A DNA stretch of 64,000 nucleotides from Isoetes taiwanensis (taxonomy: Eukaryota; Streptophyta; Lycopodiopsida; Isoetales; Isoetaceae), in assembly GCA_021234155.1 (NCBI GenBank), contig JAJEKV010000250.1, forward strand, positions 310,001-374,000, read 5' to 3'. The position numbers and the translations under genes were made by a program. Numbering within the stretch: position 1 is the stretch's first letter; the number at the start of each line of letters is the position of its first letter. Below, piece after piece: positions 45,048-55,466 of the stretch. The notes beneath the pieces were generated by a model. That model did no database searches, was not told the DNA's origin, and saw only the letters and a program-made list of their open reading frames with translations.

Positions 45048-45867
45048 GTGAATTCATTCCTTTTGAGCTTAGGACAGTTATTTTTGACATGGCCAGGCTC
45101 ATGACAAAAATAACAAATAATTTTATCTGACCTTTTTTCCTGCCTTTTACCAGCATACAAAATTTCAATTTCCTCTTCAACTCCTTTGGTCACTTTTTTC
45201 TGCTCTATTTCTGTCCTAATGATAGTTTCAGCTTCTTCTCTGTTTTTAGCAACAATGAACAACCCTAGTTGTTCATTATCTACAATACCCCTTGCAATTG
45301 CCAAAACCTGATACCTTTCAGAGAGCTCTACTCCAGCTCCTCCTAGATCAGCCACTATATTGTCAAATTTGTTAAAAAAATCTGACACATCATCCTCCTC
45401 ATGCAATTTAAAATTTCTGAGTTCTTTATCCAGTAAATCAATTTGTGAAGAGGTTTTCTCCTCAAAGTGTTTAAGCATAAACAACCACATCTTCCTAGGA
45501 CTTTTATTTCTCAACTTCAGCCTAATTGTAGGACTAACCTTTGAAGCAATAATTCCTTGTGCTTATTTGAGCTTGGCCAAATTTGATCGACCCCTTGCTC
45601 CAGTGCTTTCTCCTGAGGTAATTTCTCCCACACTAGCAGTGTCTGCATCTCCTCCTGAACCTTCTGCAGTGGATGCAGCAGCAACAACACTTCTGCTTGT
45701 AGTTGCACCAACTACACCTTACTATCAGTAGCAGTAGGATCAACCAGATCCCATAAATCCTCAACTTCCAGTATATGCTTTACAGCATCCTTCCAGATCT
45801 GAAAACCAGGCCCTCCTTTATAGACTTCAACAGTAGCCAAAAGGCCAGCACCAAATCGACTAGACAT
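44882..45867 (-). pseudogene. Copia gag, broken
   Basis: Gag forms the particle that packages element RNA. The ATG at 45865-45867 starts MSSRFGAGLLATVEVYKGG. After 51 codons the frame ends at TAG (45712-45714), and the family reading continues in another frame through a Ser/Thr/Gly-rich linker to a TAA at 45563-45565. From 45514 a 210-codon stretch carries SSQIDLLDKELRNF, the conserved gag core, and the first zinc knuckle C134-C137-H142-C147 (CYFCHEPGHVKNNC). The second knuckle starts CYTCGGE and is cut by a 1-bp loss near 45024. The first 51 codons resemble the fossil at 1633. Confidence 0.9.
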
Positions 45868-45889
45868 GTTAATTGCCAAAGATGAACCT

Positions 45890-45901
45890 GCTCTGATACC
45901 A
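45890..45901 (-). other. Primer-binding site
   Basis: TGGTATCAGAGC on the - strand lies two bases inside the 5' LTR (which ends ATTTTCA). It is complementary to initiator tRNA-Met, the usual primer of plant copia elements, and identical to the site at 1609-1620. Confidence 0.9.
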
Positions 45902-45903
45902 GA

Positions 45904-46547
45904 TGAAAATATCTCTCAAGATTTGACTCAAAAGATTTGTCAATAACAATAATCTCAACAAAACTTCACCTAGCTTTAAACAAAGCTTTACTTGATGTCC
46001 AAACAAATTTTATTTGCAACTAGACATTCAAGGTTTCATTATCCCTTGTCAACAATAAATATGGAAATGTTCACCTTAGGATAATATTTGAACTTTAAAA
46101 CAAAGAAGAAGACGTCTCACAAATAAGAAATACTGCAGTAAATTTTGTCCTTCCTTTGTTTGATCAGATCAATCGCAATACTGGCTCAAACCACTTGTGA
46201 ATGGATTTGATCTCTTGCTCATGGTCGTCTCTGTGAATTGCTTGTACTTATAGCTCCCAGAATCGACCGACAAGGCTGCAAATCCGGACTTGATAAACTT
46301 GTCAGTCCCGGAAAAATGGTCTAGCGAAATATCCCACAGATATATCGTTGGAAATAATCCTTTTGACCATTGACTTATTATTTTCCAATGGTTGAGCCCC
46401 TTTTTTTATTTCTAACTTCATATGCAACTTCACACCTTAGATTAAACAACCTAATCTTCATTTTTCAAACAATGCATCTGCTTCTGCTTTCACCTGCCTG
46501 GCACATGTGATGTTCACATTATTATGCAACGATTTTATTTTCTAACA
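45904..46547 (-). repeat. LTR (5' LTR of the - strand element)
   Basis: 644 bp. It pairs with 41058-41702, from which it differs at about nine bases and one T-run indel. On the - strand it starts TGTTAGAAAATAAAATC and should hold the element's promoter. Confidence 0.95.
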
Positions 46548-46552
46548 CCAGC
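46548..46552. repeat. Target-site duplication CCAGC (right)
   Basis: Matches 41053-41057. Confidence 0.9.
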
Positions 46553-47322
46553 TGCGATTTCCTCAGCATCAATTTTGGCCAGCCATGATTTCCCAGGATC
46601 AATTTTGCACAGCCACGACTTTCCTAGTCACGAATTTTGATCAGAAAATCCCATTATTATCCTCCTGCTTACTCAAGCTGATGCCACGTAGATCTTAGCG
46701 GATCCTTCTCCGCTGTAACCATTTCTGAAGTCTATGCAAATGGTGTCGAAATGAACAAGCAATTGGTTTTTGAAACGAACAAGTGGCTTTATGTGCTCCT
46801 CTTCTGTTTGGCACTGTTGATTCCATTTTCTTTTCTTATAATGTTCTTTTTAGGGCTCCAGTTGCTTCATTTTTCAAGTGTTAAAGCCGTGCATTGCATT
46901 TGCTGTTGTAAGACATGGGAAGGCACGCATTTAGGGCATCCATATTCTGTTCATAGCTACCTCAATTTTGGCAGAGGATTCTAGTTATCTCGCAGATACT
47001 TCAGTGGCTTGGCGAGCAGAGGAGTTGCAAACAGGGGGACTGCATACAACAGAGGATTTAGGTTAGACAGCCATTGTTCAAAACATTTTGGGAATAGGCA
47101 AGCAGCTCAGCAGTGATTCATGCTACCATTATTGCGAGGGACATCTGGGGCATGCATTTGGATTTGCAGATCCACCATAGCTTCCACAATAATTAAGCAC
47201 CCAGAACAGAACCAGGCATAGCTAGAGCAAGGCAATGGATTTCTAATCATATAACTTAGGCCATCACAGAAGGCCAAAAATATTACATCTTTTTCACATG
47301 CAGTCGTATAAGCGCCAAAATC
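46553..47322. other. Flank of the copia element, no recognised gene
   Basis: Words such as TTTCC(C/T)AG and ATCAATTTTG(G/C) recur just right of the insertion (46560-46630). The 77-codon frame at 46751-46984 (+) is hydrophobic (LLFCLALLIPFSFLIMFF) but shows no family. Confidence 0.4.
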
Positions 47323-47331
47323 CAACTTAGC

Positions 47332-47818
47332 AGGACCGCCATATTTAGAGTCCGGGATGTGGTATTTCCGGATTTTTTTTGTGGTATTTCTGGCCACCCG
47401 TTATCAGCCACTGTGCACTTCACAGTTTTAAGCCCAGAATCAACTGTTTTAGGTCATATTTTGCTTGATCCGGCTCTATCTGAGCTCAAATCACTTTCTC
47501 TCTTCATCAAACTAGTGTTAAAGAAGAAGACAAAGTGATTGGAAGGGCTTTTGAAGCATTTCAAGCCGTCTAGGGAGTTGCAAGAAGGATCCGGCCAAAG
47601 AGTTTGACTCCGCCGCGCAGTTTCCCGCTTGGTTTTTTGCCAGAAATACCACTTTTTGGCCAGAAATACCATATTTTTGGCCAGAAACACCACTTTGTTT
47701 TGGCCAGAAACACCACTTTTTTGGCCGGAAATACCACTTGGCTGATATCGGATGGCCGGAAAGACCACAAAAAAAGTCCGGAAATACCACATCCCGGACT
47801 CTATATACGGGCGTCCTA
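47332..47818. mobile_element. Mutator-like MITE family M2, copy 1
   Basis: The ends form inverted repeats: 27 bp match perfectly (47346-47372 with 47777-47803, around TAGAGTCCGGGATGTGG), and the match goes on with mismatches to AGGACC and CGTCCT at the tips. Direct repeats CAACTTAGC at 47323-47331 and 47819-47827 give a 9-bp target duplication, the Mutator signature. The interior carries about six copies of GGCCAGAAATACCACTTTT-like words in the right part and sequence shared with 49838-50235. It has no coding capacity; the overlapping frames across it come from the repeats. Confidence 0.75.
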
Positions 47819-47827
47819 CAACTTAGC

Positions 47828-49837
47828 ATCCAAACTCGGCCACTAGTCAACATCATCAGTCATCCAACCTTCTTTTTAAATCCATGTTGTGTTATATACA
47901 GATCAAATCCATTGATATACAGCCTCTCCTCTAATGGAAAACTTTTCAAAAGCAGATCTGTGCTATAGACTGCCGGCCTTAAACCATTTTGCACAATATG
48001 CACGAAAATCTAAACTTTTGCCTTACTGTTTTGATGCTTAGTAAAATTAAAATTATATGGACCTGTTGATATAATCAATCCACCATTAGAATATTAACCT
48101 CTAGAAATTCTACACCTAAATAAACTTTAGAATCATGAACATAATAAAATAGGGGCCCATTAATAAAAACGAGCTTCATTTGTATTCATATGTAAGTTGG
48201 CTTATAAGGACAACAAACACAACATGGTGAACATTAAGAAATCCGGGTCTTAGTACTTTCTCGAATGAACATTTAGGAAATAGAGAGAATTCCTATTATG
48301 CTGATTCTATTATCAATTATGTAAAATGAGGGTTCTTATTGAATAAGATGAAAAAGGATGTAATTGTAGTATAAATAAGGTAGAATAAGTAGGTTTGGCA
48401 TGAGAATCATATGGCCAATCACTCTCTTTCACAAACCACATTCCTTATAGTCAAAGAATCCTAGAGCATGAGGGAATTTTGGGGAGGTTTTTTTAGACTT
48501 CTTTACACCATTTCGAATTAACACCGCGATAAATTTCTTGTAAGAATAATCTAGTTGTTTACAGACAACATGCTTGACAGCTTGTCCACAACATGAGACT
48601 GGTTACCATAGGTTCCTTTCCAACTAGCTTGTAGGGCTGATCTACAAGTAATATTTCATCCCAAACCATCCTAATGAGAACTAAGCTCTTAGCCCCAAAT
48701 CAGAAGGGCTTAGATTGAGTGTCAACCTGACAGATCCTAAATTTGTTATGATATGCTAAGCCTGAAAGTAAAGTACATATACTTGGGTTTTACGAGCAAC
48801 ATACACATACATGTACACAAAAGAGTCTGATGCATTTACTAAAACTGCCTTTGTTTGTTATTACATGAAGTAAGTGCTTATAAAAAAACGTCTTGTTTAT
48901 ATTTAGACACATAAGTAAGCCCGCATTTATAAATTTGAGAAGGGAGTCGATCTCACTTATGTTAAATATTCCAGTAGATTCAAGAGCTCATTTTATAGGA
49001 GCTTCAACTATCATTATCAACTAGATAAGATAATTCTTAAAGATGTCTTGGTTACCTGCACCCAACATGCCAAAGTTAGCAATAAACTCGGTAACTAGAC
49101 AAGGGATGGCAGGTAAGATATAAGATTTCACGGCTCTTCTCCCGTCACTTAGTTAATCTTAAAAGGTAAGTAAGACCAGATACATAAACGAAATCAGAGG
49201 TTTAAGCACTATATCATATTTAAATTGAGATGTAATTAATATAAAAGACCTTCTGATCGCCACATACATGCTTGTCATGATGTTTAGGTGGTTACAAAAA
49301 GGGCTATAAACTAAGCAAATTATAGAACTCAGAGAAATGGGGCAAATATATACATTTGCAAGTTCACAAAATCTCGAGTACTTGCAACATATTATCATCC
49401 TGCTATAGTATATTATAGAATGATAAATGTGGCCAAAACATTCCCAAAGTGGATGTCACATTTATAACAAGCACATTATTAGAGTCAAACTAGAATCAGG
49501 AATGCTAACCTGTTATGCAAGAAATATGAAAGGAAATATTCTAGTTAAGAATCCAGTAGACTAATGCCCCATATTTTTCTGAAGCTCCGTTTGCAAAAAG
49601 GAATTTAAATTCCAAATGATTTTGTCATGTATACTTTTTTTCTGGAATGATATCATCTATAGTAGCCTAAGAACTGTATTTTGGAGTTTCTTGTAATAAA
49701 AGTATAAAAGGCAGAATTTTCCAACCCAACGCTTAAAAGAAGATCATTTCATCTATGCATGTTTCTTAGTCTGAATCAAACCTATCAGCCAAAATCGTCC
49801 ATTTTGTTGTTTTCTTTTTGTTGATTATGAGGGACGA
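47828..49837. other. No recognised gene; contains a CACTA-like end word
   Basis: AT-rich. At 48534-48553 the - strand reads TTACAAGAAATTTATCGCGG, the same outer 20 bases as the ends at 17165-17230 and 24802, without the full hairpin. No coding signal. Confidence 0.5.
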
Positions 49838-50235
49838 CCGTATTTAGAGTCCGAGATATATATCCGGCCTTTTTTGATGGTATATCCGGCCACTCGTTAT
49901 CAACCAAGTGGTAGATTCGGCAAAAAAAGTGGTATATTTGGCCGAAAAAAGTGGTATATCTGGCCCAAAAAAGGTATATCTGGCCAAAAAGTGATATTTT
50001 CGGCACAAACTCGGCATGAAACTATGCAGTAGGGCCGAGACTTTGGTTCCGGGGGTGGCTTGAACTGCTAATTGCTTTGCTTGCCTTTTTAACACTGGAT
50101 TGATGAAGAAAGGAAGTGATTTGAGCTCAGATAGAGCTGGATCGATCAAAAACTGGCCCAATCCAAATGGTTTTGGATTTGAAACTGCAAATTGCACAGT
50201 GGCTAATAACAGGTGGCCAGATATACCACATTTTA
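49838..50235. mobile_element. Mutator-like MITE family M2, copy 2 (inverted, worn)
   Basis: The left end GACGACCGTATTTAGAGTCC matches the M2 terminus. Next come GGTATAT(C/T)TGGCC repeats, then a segment that on the - strand matches 47389-47520 (GCCACTGTGCA, CTCTATCTGAGCTCAAATCA, CTTCATCAA, GTGTTAAA). The interior is thus inverted relative to copy 1. The right end stops after GGTGGCCAGATATACCACAT, so the right TIR is lost or decayed and no target duplication was found. Confidence 0.7.
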
Positions 50236-51934
50236 GACCAAGGAAAAATATAGTGGCTAATCGTAGCCAAATGGCGAAATTTTGGTCTTTTTTTGAAACA
50301 AGTCGGCTAAACTATGGGCCTTTTTGGGCCAAAAAAAAAAGAAAATATTAGCCAAGTCTATTTCACGCACCACCTCCATTTTGTCCGACTTTAGCGAACT
50401 GCAAGAAGGTATAAGTGATAAAAATTTGAAAGATTAGCCAAAACTTAGAAGCTTTCATGTCAAATTTTGGCGTACTTTAGCTAACGTATTTTATAACATT
50501 TATATCTATTATGGTTGGTTATATTTAGGTCTTGAACTAGTGCAAAGTAACCAAAGATAGAAGATTTTTTAATTTTTAGATAACAGTTTAGCCAAATGTA
50601 AGAAAGTACATGTGGCAAAATTTGGAAAGTTCAGCTAAACCTTGGAAGCTTTCACCTCAACTTTTGGCACACTTTAGCCAAGTCTATTTCACCACTTTGG
50701 ATATAACGGTTCCTTAATTTTTTTCCCTGTAGTCTGCTTATGACATATTTGATTTGTCTGAGATAAGAAAAGTTATCATTTTTATGCTTATGTTGGCTAA
50801 GAAGCCAAGTTGTTATCTGTCGGATGGTAACCGAGTGGCTAAGAAGTCCAGATCTATATGTATTTGGACAGCGGGGTACATGTCTCAGAAAAGCCAGCAC
50901 AATGATCCTGATCCAAATACCACCAAGGTTGTTGTTGATATCCAAAAGGTATATTCACCATGTGAATAGATCATGCGCATCATGTGTCCAGCTTCTAGCT
51001 TGGAGGCTTAGAGTCGTCTAGCTTCTAGCTGGAAGGCTTAAATACATGGTCAAATGGGGAAAAAAAAATCACATCTTAGAAATATGAAGCAAAGCACCAC
51101 GACAATTATTGTTTATTCAATGACATCTTTATTCATTATGCGTCTTGCTTCTGGTCTAGACACTTAGACCCCATGCCAAGTAATTGCATTGGTAGGTTCT
51201 CACCCTTCCTAGTGAGGGACCATGCAACTATAAGTAAGTGCAAAATGGCAAATGCATGTTGCTATAAAAATATCAGAGCACATTGCATAGGCCAACCACT
51301 GTGCTAATTTATAAATTCATTTGTAATGTTTGTTCATTTTTGGACAACTAGAACATGAATGTCAAAAGCTAGCATCTCATGTATGTTTGGGGCAAGTGAA
51401 TCAGGCATGTATACCTTGAGCCACCATAGAATAAAGGTTGTGTGCCATAAATAAGTTGGCCAAATGCAGTCTACCTGTTCATAAAAACATATTAGAATGT
51501 AACCTTACAGCTTCATTCACCTTGCACAACTTCATGACAAACACAATATATAGCATTAATAGTAGTCAATGTCACAAAATTTTTAAACAGCAGCTCGCAC
51601 CCATTTACAGCCTTGGTTTATTTTGTTTTTTTAGAGAAGCACAATATCATGCTTTATTTGGTGCACTTGCTTAAAATTTTAAGTGATGTGTGGTGCTATG
51701 CAAAGATGTTTCCATGTCATTCTAATTTTAGGACAAGACTAGTAAATTGCCCACCGTTGGTGGGCTTTACATGCCATTGTTCACCTTTTGTGATCATTCC
51801 ATGTGATTGTTCACAAACAATGGGGTAGTGATGTGTTACCAGTAGTTTGAGGAGCCCCGTAAATATCAGATGCCATCACTTTTAAACCATGGGTATATCC
51901 GGGTCTTTAACGTGTTAAAACCACATTTAATAAC
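50236..51934. other. No recognisable gene
   Basis: Local repetition of (T/A)AGCCAA(A/G)T and TGGAAGCTTTCA words at 50340-50690. TAGCTTCTAGCT(T)GGAGGCTTA is duplicated at about 50991 and 51018. No protein family. Confidence 0.5.
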
Positions 51935-52195
51935 GAGGAAGAAGACGATAATTATGGCAAGCATTTCAAGAAACGTCGAAAAAATATAAGATGTTCTATG
52001 ATGAAGAAGAGCATAAGGATTATGGCAATTATTTCAAGAATCGTATCAATTAACTGGCAAAGGACAGCTCAAACGATAAGTTAAGCTCAAAACCTCAAGG
52101 ATCCTTCCCCGCTTGGAAATTTTTATGTTCTTGTGTAGTTGTGGGCTCAGTCTGTCTGGCTGTCTTGCAGCAGACATTTGAACTGATGCAAAGAG
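51935..52195 (+). repeat. Duplicated coding-like segment D1, copy 1
   Basis: About 260 bp closely related to 52984-53214. In one frame it reads acidic and basic runs with DYGNYFKNR, like a Glu/Lys/Tyr-rich protein tail. The later part (CTCAAGGATCCTT ... GCTTGGAAATTTT ... TTTGAACTGA) is the better conserved. Frames are broken. Confidence 0.8.
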
Positions 52196-52639
52196 CTTTG
52201 AGGTCATTTTGAACAGTATCTGTGCTTATGACTACAAACAAAATATTAGCGTCCCTACATTACCTTTCTAGACTTGCAAGAATGTGATGAGAAGCAGCCC
52301 AAATTTAAAACCAATCTATATGTCTACTTGTCTTACTGTAAGAATACAGGAAAAGATGAAGTTTAAAACTAAGCTTCACGGCTACTTGTCTTGCTTGTTA
52401 TGTCCCCAAAGCGTTCCCAGATAATTGATGGAGTAGCAACATACCTGGTTCCTACAACAATGGTTTTACATTATATGTATGTGCTATCTTGACAATCTAC
52501 CATCTGAAAATCACTGGCTGCACTTATCAACATGATCAAATGAATCTGAATATCTGGTCTGAATATTACTTCACAACGGGTCCAATATAACTTCTGGAGT
52601 TGGCAAACCCTATAATGTGAAAATCTAAGCTTGATGCTT

Positions 52640-52667
52640 GTTTTACTTTCTATAGTTATCTGGGGTC
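52640..52667 (+). repeat. Duplicated segment D2, copy 1
   Basis: GTTTTACTTTCTATAGTTAT and the next 8 bases recur at 53233-53260. D1 and D2 lie about 450 bp apart here but about 20 bp apart in the second set. Confidence 0.8.
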
Positions 52668-52983
52668 ATGCTACTGGAAGAATAGAGATCATCCAGCAGT
52701 TATAAGGCGAAAAACTATTGCTAATAGACACGCAGCAAGGGTAAAGTAAAAAGAAAAGAACATCATAATATATTTCAATACTCACCAGACTATCACGATG
52801 TAATTGGACATTGGGATTGTTTGGAGAGGTGTTGTTTATGTAAACGAACCGCCAATAAAGCAACACAACCATGCCAACTATTATATTTCCTTAAAACCCA
52901 AATCAGAATTAAATTAGGGATAAGGTGCTAAACCAAGACATGGAAAATGCATCATTAATGCGTTTAATAAAAATGATGATAGT

Positions 52984-53260
52984 GAGGAAGCAGACAATGA
53001 GGATTATGGTAACCATTTCAAGAAGCCGAAAAAATATAAGATGTTCTATGAGGAAGAAGAACATAAGGATTATGGCAATTATTTCAAGAATCGTATCAAT
53101 TAGCTGGCAAGCTCAAACCTCAAGGATCCTTTCGCGCTTGGAAATTTTCATGTCCTTGTGCAGTTGTGGGCTTAGTTGCCTGGCTGTGTTGCAACACACA
53201 TTTGAACTGACGCATTCGCAGTGCCAAATATTGTTTTACTTTCTATAGTTATCTGGGGTT
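52984..53260 (+). repeat. Duplicated segments D1 and D2, copy 2
   Basis: 52984-53214 repeats 51935-52195 and 53233-53260 repeats 52640-52667, in the same order and orientation. An internal near-repeat is visible in translation (EDYGNHFKK and KDYGNYFKN). Confidence 0.8.
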
Positions 53261-53315
53261 CTATGTTGTCCTTCACGCTACTTTAAGAATTCTGTAATCT
53301 GTTTATGAAGAAGCA

Positions 53316-53505
53316 TCAACCGGTCATCTTGCATAAAACACCAAACAAACAACTTGCTATGCCTTAACTTGATCTCAAAAAGAGACTATCGGCATGACAT
53401 ACGTAATTGTGTGTCAACCGGTCATCTTGCATAAAACATCAAACAAACAACTTGCTATGCCCTAACTTGATCTCATAAAGAGACGAAATTGTGTGGACAA
53501 CAGCT
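53316..53505 (+). repeat. Tandem duplication, 98-bp period
   Basis: TCAACCGGTCATCTTGCATA ... CTTGATCTCA(A/T)AAAGAGAC occurs at 53316 and again at 53414, with few differences. Confidence 0.9.
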
Positions 53506-54047
53506 CTGTTAGCTTGAGAAATAGAGGCCAACCTCATATTCTTATTTTGTTTTTACTGGGAATCATCATTCATGTTATTGGTCCTGCTAGTGTAAAAACA
53601 GACAGAGTGTAAAAACAGGCATGTCTGCATATTCAGATAATTTTAAGCAGCAGTAGGATTGGATTATTTATGCACATGCAATGAGTATTTCTTCCTTGTA
53701 GATTCCACTCTAAATGGAACACAGTTATATCTGTGCCATCCATTCCTCAAAATATTTCCGACAGTTTGGAAATTCATGGATCCCTAATTTATCCATAGAA
53801 AATGCATACCTGTTTGCTATATGTAAATGTTCAAACATTAGCAAATTTAAGGAACCTATGAAGAACCTTAGAAAAATGAAGTACCAGTTGTAGAAGTTAC
53901 AAATACAACATCTTGCAATTCCATAATCCTTTAGGCTCATCCGTGTGACAGCTTCTGAAACATATGCATCCTCAAAACTATTTTGAAAACATCAACTATG
54001 GGACTATAAAGCCTACTAAAGTTAACAGTATTGTTGTTCTAAAACCT

Positions 54048-54450
54048 GCCTAGAGTCAGAGTTACAGTTCACTTTCGTCCAACACTTTTGTAGACACAGG
54101 TCTGTATGCAACAACAGTACCCAAGACTCAACTGTCTTGTCTTCCCACAGCAAAGCAATTGCTCGAATAAGATCTCCGTTGGCAGAAGTAGAAGATGCCT
54201 AGACTCAGAGTTACAGTTCACTTTCGTCCAACACTTTTGTAGACACAGGTCTGCATAGCTTGTCAAAGAGTGTTTGGCATTTTAATATAATCAAAGGCTG
54301 CATTAATGTATGCAAGTTAAAACATTTTATTGTTATAATGCCTTTGCAGTTCATGCCGTACTCTTGTATCATGGTCTGTATGCAACAACAGTACCCAAGA
54401 CTCAACTGTCTTGTCTTCCCACAGCAAAGCAATTGCTCGAATAAGGAGAT
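54048..54450 (+). repeat. Patchwork of two interleaved duplications
   Basis: Block A (CAGAGTTACAGTTCACTTTC ... CACAGGTCTG) is at about 54054-54105 and 54206-54254. Block B (GGTCTGTATGCAACAACAGT ... CTCGAATAAG) is at about 54100-54171 and 54373-54445. In the first set A and B overlap at GGTCTG; in the second set about 120 bp separates them. The second B block lies just beyond the stop codon of the FAX-like gene, in its likely 3' UTR. Confidence 0.85.
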
Positions 54451-54474
54451 ACAAAGATATTGCAGTAGATGCAT

Positions 54475-55242
54475 TCAATTAGACTTTTTACTGATGTGAT
54501 TACCCCCTCTAGCCAGCTTGTACAAATAGAAAAGACTCATGACTCCACTGCAAAACCATGTATATTTTGGCTTCAGTTTCTAAATTTGCAGGCCCTGCAG
54601 TGTGACTAAAAGATACTAAAACCTTACCTTACTGCAGCTACAATGGCAGGGGGGAATAGTTTTGAAGTCGACAAATATCTTTTGCCCATCACATATGTCA
54701 AAGAAATTGATATAACTGCAATGCCATTTATATCAGTTATTATCATGACTATGTGAAGAAATAATACAATCCAGATGTATAGCATGCACATATCAAATTA
54801 CAAAGCATCTGACACTTAACTACAGTACATACACATGATGGAAAAGTCAGAGCTTAGTTTTATGGATTACAATACACGTGATAGAATGATGTTCCTCTCA
54901 CAAAACATTTGTATAAGCTGAAAAAACAATAGACTGTCTCTAATAACCTAGACCTGACAGAAGTAAAGGCTTTTTCGAAGAATAAAAAGCAGTATATATG
55001 ATCTGGTACTAAAATGAACGGAGAAAAAGAGTTGAGGACTTGCCAGATTCAAGAAAAAGAGAGGAGAAAGAATTGCAGCGTTTTTGGTAGGCTTTGAGGC
55101 TCCGATTTCCGCAAAAGAGCAACAAAGATCCGGATATGACTCCGCCGGCTAGAGAAGGAATGCTTCCTTTCAATAAATAGCCCAGGATTCCGCCCAAAAA
55201 TACTGCAATCCCATAGGGATATGTGAAAAAGAAATCGTGCAT
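54475..55242 (-). CDS. FAX/TMEM14-family membrane protein, three exons
   Basis: Exon 1 is 55044-55242, exon 2 is 54628-54715, exon 3 is 54475-54547; together they give 119 residues. It opens MHDFFFTYPYGIAVFLGGIL and continues GYLLKGSIPSLAGGVISGSL, SLKAYQKRCNS, then YVMGKRYLSTSKLFPPAIVA and SGVMSLFYLYKLARGGNH. This order is typical of the Tmemb_14 family (four short membrane helices; plant FAX proteins export fatty acids from plastids or act at the ER). Length and the VMGxRY motif fit, and the absence of a transit peptide favours the short FAX5-7-like group. Phases 1 and 2 match at both introns. Intron 1 uses a GC donor (CTG/GCAAGT); intron 2 is GT-AG. No lesion was seen. The gene symbol is left open because paralogues cannot be separated by eye. 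Confidence 0.88.
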
Positions 55243-55460
55243 AGCTGAATCAATCTGCTGCGAGCTCTCGACTCCTGAGTTTTACCTTTTGCAGTTCGCC
55301 TCCATTGCTATCTGCGTTCGTCTCAACAACAGGTAGATTAGGGTTAGTCGTAATCTAAAAACAAAAACAAATCTTAGCCGTCCAATGTTAGGGTCCAATC
55401 TTAGCCCTCCGATTTAGGGTTGGATACAACGCCCTATAACATTATTATGTAGGAGGATCC
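55243..55460 (-). promoter_or_regulatory. Upstream region of the FAX-like gene with telo-boxes
   Basis: On the - strand AACCCTAA occurs at 55338-55345 and again at 55414-55421. Telo-boxes (AAACCCTAA-type) are common in promoters of growth-related plant genes. CCAATCTTAGCC(G/C)(T/C)CC words are repeated at 55367-55412. A short upstream ATG frame (MEANCKR) starts near 55306. The transcription start is not determined. Confidence 0.4.
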
Positions 55461-55466
55461 ATTTTT

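Larger units (their letters stand above)
41058..46547 (-). mobile_element. Ty1/copia LTR retrotransposon, full length, coding capacity broken
   Basis: The element has two LTRs, 5-bp target duplications, a tRNA-Met primer-binding site, a polypurine tract and the copia gene order gag, protease, integrase, reverse transcriptase, RNase H, all read on the - strand. By eye the LTRs differ at nine positions plus one 1-bp indel over about 644 bp, pointing to a fairly recent insertion. The polyprotein, which in Tnt1-like copia elements is one frame, carries about seven lesions: a frameshift near 45712, TAA at 45563-45565, a frameshift near 45024, a frameshift near 44367 plus TAA at 44356-44358, a deletion at about 42860, and a frameshift near 41883. 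It cannot encode its own proteins, but its termini look competent for trans-mobilisation. Confidence 0.95.

Noticed and set aside
47454-47856. Overlapping 110-codon frames rich in FWPK/GVSGQ repeats as a repetitive protein
   Set aside because: They are translations of the GGCCAGAAATACCAC-type repeats of a MITE, open in several frames at once.
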